A DNA stretch of 9,799 bases. It comes from DASTOB01 sp035720425 (GTDB lineage: Bacteria; Chloroflexota; Limnocylindria; Limnocylindrales; CSP1-4). The notes below the pieces were generated by a model, which saw only the letters and a program-made list of their open reading frames with translations, was not told the origin of the DNA and did not search any database. The stretch covers positions 1 through 9,799 of the forward strand of contig DASTOB010000087.1 in NCBI GenBank assembly GCA_035720425.1, read 5' to 3'. Positions 5,473 to 9,799 of this stretch are shown here, piece after piece. The position numbers and the translations under genes were made by a program. Within the stretch, counting starts at the first letter, position 1. Each line of letters begins with the position of its first letter.

Positions 5473-7608
5473 ATGGACAGTCTTGGGCTCGCCCTGGCGA
5501 TCCCCTGGTCCGTGCTCGTCGCGCTCCTGCTCGTCGTCCTGCCGGGCATCGCCGCCGCGCCCCGCCTCGCCCCGGGCACGGTCAGCCCGATCGAGCGGCT
5601 GGGCCGCGAGGTCGCGACCGGGATCCTCCTTGCCTCGCTCGCGACGCTCGTGCTCGCGATGCTCGGCCTGCTCCGGCCGACGCTCATCGCCGCGGTCCTG
5701 GCCGGTCTCGCGATCCTGCCCCTGCACGGCCGCGGGCCGGTTCGGCCGTGGTGGCTCCGGGCGCGACGCCGGCGAGCGTGGGCGACCGGCCTCGCCGCCG
5801 CGGGTGCCGCAGTCATCCTCGCCGCCGCGCTCGCCGGCGGGCCGACCGGCGGCATCGGCCTCCTGCCGGCCGATTGGTCAGGCACCGTTGCCGCGACCGC
5901 GCTCGCGGGATCCGGCGGCCTGCCCGTGGTCGCGCCGGCGTGGGCGACGGAGCGAGTCCTCGGCGTGCCGAATCTGGCCGGTGTCAGCCACCTCGCCGCC
6001 GGGCTGCAGCTCTTCCCGGGGGACGTGCCGACCCGCCTCGTGATCGACCGGATCGTGCTCGGGACGGCCCTCGTCGTCGTCGCCGCGATGCTCCTGCGGC
6101 GCTGGCTGCCGACGTGGGCGGCGCTGCTCGGCGGCGCCCTGTTCACCGGCATCGGCGGGACGGTCACGCCGCTCCTCGATGACTCCGCCGCGATCCGCGT
6201 CGTCGCGCTGGCGCTGTTCACGCTGTGGCTGGCGGATCGGGCGCTCGTCGAACGCTCCCGCCGTCTCGTCGCCTCGACCGGGCTCGTGGCGGCCGCCGTC
6301 CTGATCGGGCGAGCCGACGTCTTCGTCGGCGCCGCCGCCGCGATCGCCGCCCTCGGACTGGCGCGCTGGCTCGTGGCCAGGGGCGGCGGGCCGGAGAACG
6401 CGGGCGGCCTCGGCCATCGCTTCGGCCGGCGGGTGGGTCTTCGCCTCGACCTCGCCCGAGCGGCGCTCGCACCGCTCGCGGTGGCCGTGCTCGTCGTCGT
6501 CGTCGGTGCCGGTGTCGGCGGTGCCGCTGACCGCGCCCTCGCGGCGATGACCCCCGGCGGCGGGGTTCTCGGAGCGGTCTCGCCGGACGGCGAGGGCGGC
6601 CCGGGCGAGGGACCGTTCGTGGGGGTCGGCGAGGTCCCGGCCGGGTGGCGCGAGAGCGGCGACGACACGTGGGACCTCGAGCGGGCGATCAGCGATGTCA
6701 CCGCCGCGCCGGACGCTGCACCGCGCAGCGCGGACGATCCGCGGTTCATCCGGACGGCGGTCGGCGCCCTCCTCGGGACCCCGGTCGGGGCCGCGACCGC
6801 GCTGCCGATCGTCGTGGGTGGTGTGCTCGTCCTGCCAGTGATCGGCTGGCCGCTCCTCGACGCCCGTCGGCAGCGGCTCGTGGCGTCGATGATCGCGTTC
6901 GCAGTGGTCCTTGCCCTTGTCGCGATCGCGCTCCTGTCACGCGACGGCTCGTTCGGGGAGCGCTGGCTTACCTCCCTCCACGTGCTGCCGCTCCAGTGGC
7001 TCGTCGCCGCCGCGGCGTTCGGCTTCGCGGCTCGCGCCGGGGTTCGGCTTGCGGCCCGAACAGGCGGCCGGGTAGTGGACCACCGAATCGCGCCGGCGAT
7101 CGGCGCCGCGGCTGCGATGATCGTCGTGATCGCCCTCGCCGCCGCCCTTGCATCGGCCGGTCGAGCCGCCGGCGACCGACCCGGGTCGGTCAGCAGCCGC
7201 GGGCTCGACGCCTACGCGTGGATCGCCCGGGAAGCGCCGGCAGACGCGCGGATCCTCGCCAACGGCGCAACGAGCGGGATCATCGCCGCGTTGACCGGAC
7301 GGACGGGCATCATCGATGGACCGTCGATCGACCCCGTGGATCGCTCGCTCGTCTCGCGGGCGACCGCCCTCGTGCTCGGCGCGCGGGTCGTCTTCGAGGA
7401 GCCGGACGACGACCGTGCCGCCACGTTCCTCGCGCGCGAGGGGGTGTCGCACCTGCTCATCGCGGGACCAGACGCGGGCGCCGCGGACCTCGGCGCTGTT
7501 TCCCTGTTCCCGACGGATCTCGGCGCGATCGATGCAAGCCCGCGCTTCGGCCTCGTCCGCTCGTTCGGCGACCGCGTCTTCCTCTACGCGGTCATCGGCG
7601 CGCCGTGA
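5473..7608 (+). CDS. Large polytopic membrane protein, possible GT-C-type glycosyltransferase
   Basis: This protein of about 711 residues has about 12-13 hydrophobic segments. Four lie in the first 122 residues, more between about 193 and 350, and the last group at about 441-562. A hydrophilic Gly/Asp-rich loop lies at about 353-428 and a soluble C-terminal domain at about 575-711. The first large loop carries LLPADWSGTVAATALAGSGGLP (Asp134), which resembles the catalytic-Asp loop of GT-C glycosyltransferases, and a second loop has TPLLDD (232-237). The soluble domain begins GLDAYAWIAREAPADARIL, a pattern seen at the C-terminus of PMT/YfhO-like membrane transferases. I assign no specific family; a lipid-linked sugar transferase is the best guess. 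The ATG at 5473 opens a hydrophobic N-terminus; GAGGGAA lies about 12 bases upstream, rather far for a ribosome site. The frame is open further upstream but overlaps the aminotransferase gene. Confidence 0.75.
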   Translation: MDSLGLALAIPWSVLVALLLVVLPGIAAAPRLAPGTVSPIERLGREVATGILLASLATLVLAMLGLLRPTLIAAVLAGLAILPLHGRGPVRPWWLRARRRRAWATGLAAAGAAVILAAALAGGPTGGIGLLPADWSGTVAATALAGSGGLPVVAPAWATERVLGVPNLAGVSHLAAGLQLFPGDVPTRLVIDRIVLGTALVVVAAMLLRRWLPTWAALLGGALFTGIGGTVTPLLDDSAAIRVVALALFTLWLADRALVERSRRLVASTGLVAAAVLIGRADVFVGAAAAIAALGLARWLVARGGGPENAGGLGHRFGRRVGLRLDLARAALAPLAVAVLVVVVGAGVGGAADRALAAMTPGGGVLGAVSPDGEGGPGEGPFVGVGEVPAGWRESGDDTWDLERAISDVTAAPDAAPRSADDPRFIRTAVGALLGTPVGAATALPIVVGGVLVLPVIGWPLLDARRQRLVASMIAFAVVLALVAIALLSRDGSFGERWLTSLHVLPLQWLVAAAAFGFAARAGVRLAARTGGRVVDHRIAPAIGAAAAMIVVIALAAALASAGRAAGDRPGSVSSRGLDAYAWIAREAPADARILANGATSGIIAALTGRTGIIDGPSIDPVDRSLVSRATALVLGARVVFEEPDDDRAATFLAREGVSHLLIAGPDAGAADLGAVSLFPTDLGAIDASPRFGLVRSFGDRVFLYAVIGAP

Positions 7609-7685
7609 CGCGCCCGGCCTGACAGACGAGCTGACACGCCGGCCGGGTATCGTGGCAAGGCCCGGCGACGAAGCCGGACGGCAAC

Positions 7686-7689
7686 GGAG
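7686..7689 (+). promoter_or_regulatory. Shine-Dalgarno site of the COG2251-type nuclease gene
   Basis: GGAG lies 5 bases before the GTG at 7695-7697, and this fixes the start of the downstream gene. The 86-base gap from the membrane-protein stop also contains CTGACA twice (7619 and 7631) and a TATCGT (7648), but their spacing does not make a convincing promoter. Confidence 0.6.
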
Positions 7690-7694
7690 ACCGC

Positions 7695-9799
7695 GTGCAG
7701 CTCGCCCCCGACGGAACCGTCATCGTCAGCGCCACGGACCTCGTGGGCTTCCTCGCCTGCGATCACCTGACCAGCCTCGAGCTGGGCCGGATCGAGGGCC
7801 GATGGGAACGCCCGCCGCGGCGCGAGGACCCCACCGTCCAGCTCATGCAGGACCGGGGTGATGCGCACGAGCTCGCCCATATGGAGCGGCTCCGGGAGCG
7901 GGGCCTGACCGTCGCTGAGATCGACACGTCGGACCTCACGACGCCGGACCGGCTGCGGGCCGCGGAAGCGGAGACGCTCGCCGCGATGCGAGCGGGCGTG
8001 GATGTCGTCTATCAGGCGACGTTCTTCGACGGGCGCTGGCGCGGCCACGCGGACTTCCTGTACAAGCGCCCGGACCGGCCGAGCCCGCGACTCGGCGAGT
8101 GGAGCTATGACGTCGCCGACACGAAGCTCGCCCGGGGTGTGAAGGGCGCGGCCCTGCTCCAGCTGTGCGTGTACGCGGACCTGCTGACGCGGCTCCAGGG
8201 CATCGCGCCGGAGCGGCTCTACGTCGTGACCGGCGATTCGACCGAGCACGCGTTCCGCTACGACGAGGTCGCCGCTTACTACCGCCACGTCCGCCGCCGG
8301 TTCGATGCCCGCGTCGCGGCGGGGCTGGGCGGATACGCGAGCTACCCGGATCCGGTCGACCACTGCCACGTCTGTGCCTGGTACCCGCGCTGCATCCAGC
8401 AGCGCCGCGACGACGACCACCTCTCGATCGTGGCCAACATCCGCCGCGTCGATACGGAACGCCTTACCGCGGCCGCGGTCCCGACGCTGACGACCTTGGC
8501 CGGCCTGCCGCCGGAGGAGACCGTGCCGGACGTGCGCCCGCACGTCCTCGGTCGGCTGCGCGACCAGGCCCGCCTCCAGCTTCACGAGCGTCATACCGGC
8601 GAGCGCGTGTGGGAGCTCATCCCGCCCAACCCGGAGGACCCCGGCAAGGGCCTGGCCGCGCTCCCGGAGCCGAGCCCGTGGGACGTCTTCCTCGACATCG
8701 AGGCGGACCCGTGGGCGCTCGACGACGGCCTCGAGTACCTGCTCGGCGTGGGAACCCTCGACACGTCCGGCGGGACCCGGTTCCAGCCGCTGTGGGGCCA
8801 CGACCGGGCCGGCGAGAAGGCGGCCTTCGAGGCGCTCATCGACCTCGTCGTCGGCCGTCTCGACGCCCACCCGGAGATGCACCTCTACCACTACGGCGGG
8901 TACGAGTCGGGGGCGATCAAGCGACTCATGCAGCGTCACGCGACACGCATCGACGAGGTGGACCGACTCCTTCGGGCGGGCGTGCTCGTCGACCTGCTGA
9001 CCGTCGTCCGGCAGGGCATCCGGGCATCCGTCGAGTCGTACTCGCTCAAGCAGATCGAGCGGTTCTACCTCGCTGCGCGCGAGGGCCCGGTCACGGAGGC
9101 CGGCTTCAGCGTCATCGAGTACGAGCGCTGGATGCGTGAGCACGACCCGGCGATCCTTGCCGACATCGAGGCGTACAACCGCGATGACGTGGTGTCGACG
9201 CGGTTGCTCCGGGACTGGCTCGAGGATCGGCGGGCAACCGCGGTGACCGAGTTCCCGGCGATCGCCTGGACACGGCCGGCGGCGCAGGACGGAGCCCCGG
9301 CCGAGGCGCTCAGCCGAAGCCTCGAGGAGGTGGCGGCGCGGGTCGCCGCGCTCACCACGGACGTGCCGGCGGACCGGGCCGAGCGGACCCCGGACCAGGC
9401 CGCGCGATGGCTGCTGGCCCAGCTCCTGGACTGGCATCGACGGGACGAGAAGCCGACGTGGTGGTTATGGCACGACCTGCGAAAGCGGTCGACCGACGAG
9501 CTCGTCGAGTCGGCCGACGCGATCGGCGGGCTGGAATTCGTGCGCGATGTCGCGGTCCACAAGTCGAGCATGATCCGGCGCTACCGGTTCCCGCCCCAGG
9601 ACCACAAGTTCCGCCCCGGCGAGGAGCCGATCGACCCGAACCCGGACTTCGGCGACTACGGACAGGGCGCGGGGCCCATCCACGCGATCGACGATGCCGC
9701 CGGGACGATCGACCTCATCCGGGGTCCGACCAAGCAGGGCCATCATCCGTCGAGCCTGCTTCCGGGAACGCCGCCCGACTCGAAGCCGATGCGGGAGGC
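7695..9799 (+). CDS. COG2251/TM0106-family Fe-S RecB-like nuclease with DEDD exonuclease domain (3' end beyond window)
   Basis: An uninterrupted frame of 701 residues runs off the right edge. The N-terminal domain is a PD-(D/E)XK nuclease of the RecB/Cas4/AddB type: GHADFL (117-122, metal Asp120), DTKLA (142-146, Asp142 and Lys144), and Q-x3-Y in QLCVY (156-160). Cys22, Cys224, Cys227 and Cys233 are arranged as one N-terminal Cys plus C-x2-C-x5-C, the layout of the Fe-S cluster in Cas4, AddB and Dna2. A second domain is an RNase-H-like DEDD exonuclease (YprB/RNase_H_2 type): FLDIEAD (332-338), YHYGGYE (398-404) and YNRDDVVSTRLLRDWL (494-509). A linker with KPTWWLWHDL (586-595) follows. In this family a superfamily-1 helicase usually completes a protein of well over 1,000 residues. 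A role in DNA processing or repair is inferred; no experiment-based function is known to me. The start is GTG with GGAG five bases upstream. Confidence 0.9.
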   Translation, partial: MQLAPDGTVIVSATDLVGFLACDHLTSLELGRIEGRWERPPRREDPTVQLMQDRGDAHELAHMERLRERGLTVAEIDTSDLTTPDRLRAAEAETLAAMRAGVDVVYQATFFDGRWRGHADFLYKRPDRPSPRLGEWSYDVADTKLARGVKGAALLQLCVYADLLTRLQGIAPERLYVVTGDSTEHAFRYDEVAAYYRHVRRRFDARVAAGLGGYASYPDPVDHCHVCAWYPRCIQQRRDDDHLSIVANIRRVDTERLTAAAVPTLTTLAGLPPEETVPDVRPHVLGRLRDQARLQLHERHTGERVWELIPPNPEDPGKGLAALPEPSPWDVFLDIEADPWALDDGLEYLLGVGTLDTSGGTRFQPLWGHDRAGEKAAFEALIDLVVGRLDAHPEMHLYHYGGYESGAIKRLMQRHATRIDEVDRLLRAGVLVDLLTVVRQGIRASVESYSLKQIERFYLAAREGPVTEAGFSVIEYERWMREHDPAILADIEAYNRDDVVSTRLLRDWLEDRRATAVTEFPAIAWTRPAAQDGAPAEALSRSLEEVAARVAALTTDVPADRAERTPDQAARWLLAQLLDWHRRDEKPTWWLWHDLRKRSTDELVESADAIGGLEFVRDVAVHKSSMIRRYRFPPQDHKFRPGEEPIDPNPDFGDYGQGAGPIHAIDDAAGTIDLIRGPTKQGHHPSSLLPGTPPDSKPMRE

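Noticed and set aside
5244..6749. Open frame of 501 codons on the minus strand
   Set aside because: It lies antisense to the membrane-protein gene and is a low-complexity Ala/Arg/Pro/Ser sequence.
7584..9437. Long open frame of 617 codons on the minus strand
   Set aside because: It is exactly antisense to the nuclease gene, whose active-site motifs are intact. The antisense translation is rich in Arg, Val and Leu with no domain, a common mirror effect in GC-rich genes.

Overview
The window is a GC-rich (roughly 70% by eye) bacterial chromosomal segment with normal coding density. The gene mix and protein style (a NEW3-domain anchor protein with an ABC exporter, a COG2251/TM0106-type nuclease, a glutamate-1-semialdehyde-aminomutase-like transaminase, an Ala/Arg-rich polytopic membrane protein) suggest a high-GC Chloroflexota, for example the Limnocylindria/Ellin6529 group. 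An actinobacterium is the main alternative. This is inference from style; no rRNA or marker gene is present.

Left part (1-2643, minus strand): a three-gene operon read leftward. It encodes a secreted, membrane-anchored protein with three NEW3-like Ig domains, then an ABC-2 type ATPase, then an ABC-2 type permease cut by the window edge. Both junctions are ATGA stop/start overlaps, so the products are probably translationally coupled and work as one exporter or envelope complex. A good promoter (TTGACG-17-CACAAT) and a strong Shine-Dalgarno sequence precede the first gene.

Middle (2644-3622): about 980 bases without a convincing gene, lying between divergently read genes. It holds a G-quadruplex-prone tandem repeat, a CUUG-loop hairpin and a degenerate tandem array with a period of about 72 bp. 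Two copies of the palindrome TGTCACA-N5-TGTGACA lie in that array, exactly 144 bp (two periods) apart. A possible rightward promoter with a LexA-like palindrome between its -35 and -10 follows. This is the least explained part of the window.

Right part (3623-9799, plus strand): a 62-residue zinc-ribbon protein followed by a perfect hairpin; three short GC-rich direct repeats; a class-III PLP-dependent aminotransferase; a polytopic membrane protein of about 711 residues with a GT-C-like layout; and the first 701 residues of a COG2251-type protein joining a Cas4/AddB-like Fe-S nuclease to a DEDD exonuclease. Its expected helicase half lies beyond the right edge. These genes are separated by 86-146 bp gaps and show no obvious common pathway. 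I see no mobile element, CRISPR array, tRNA or rRNA.
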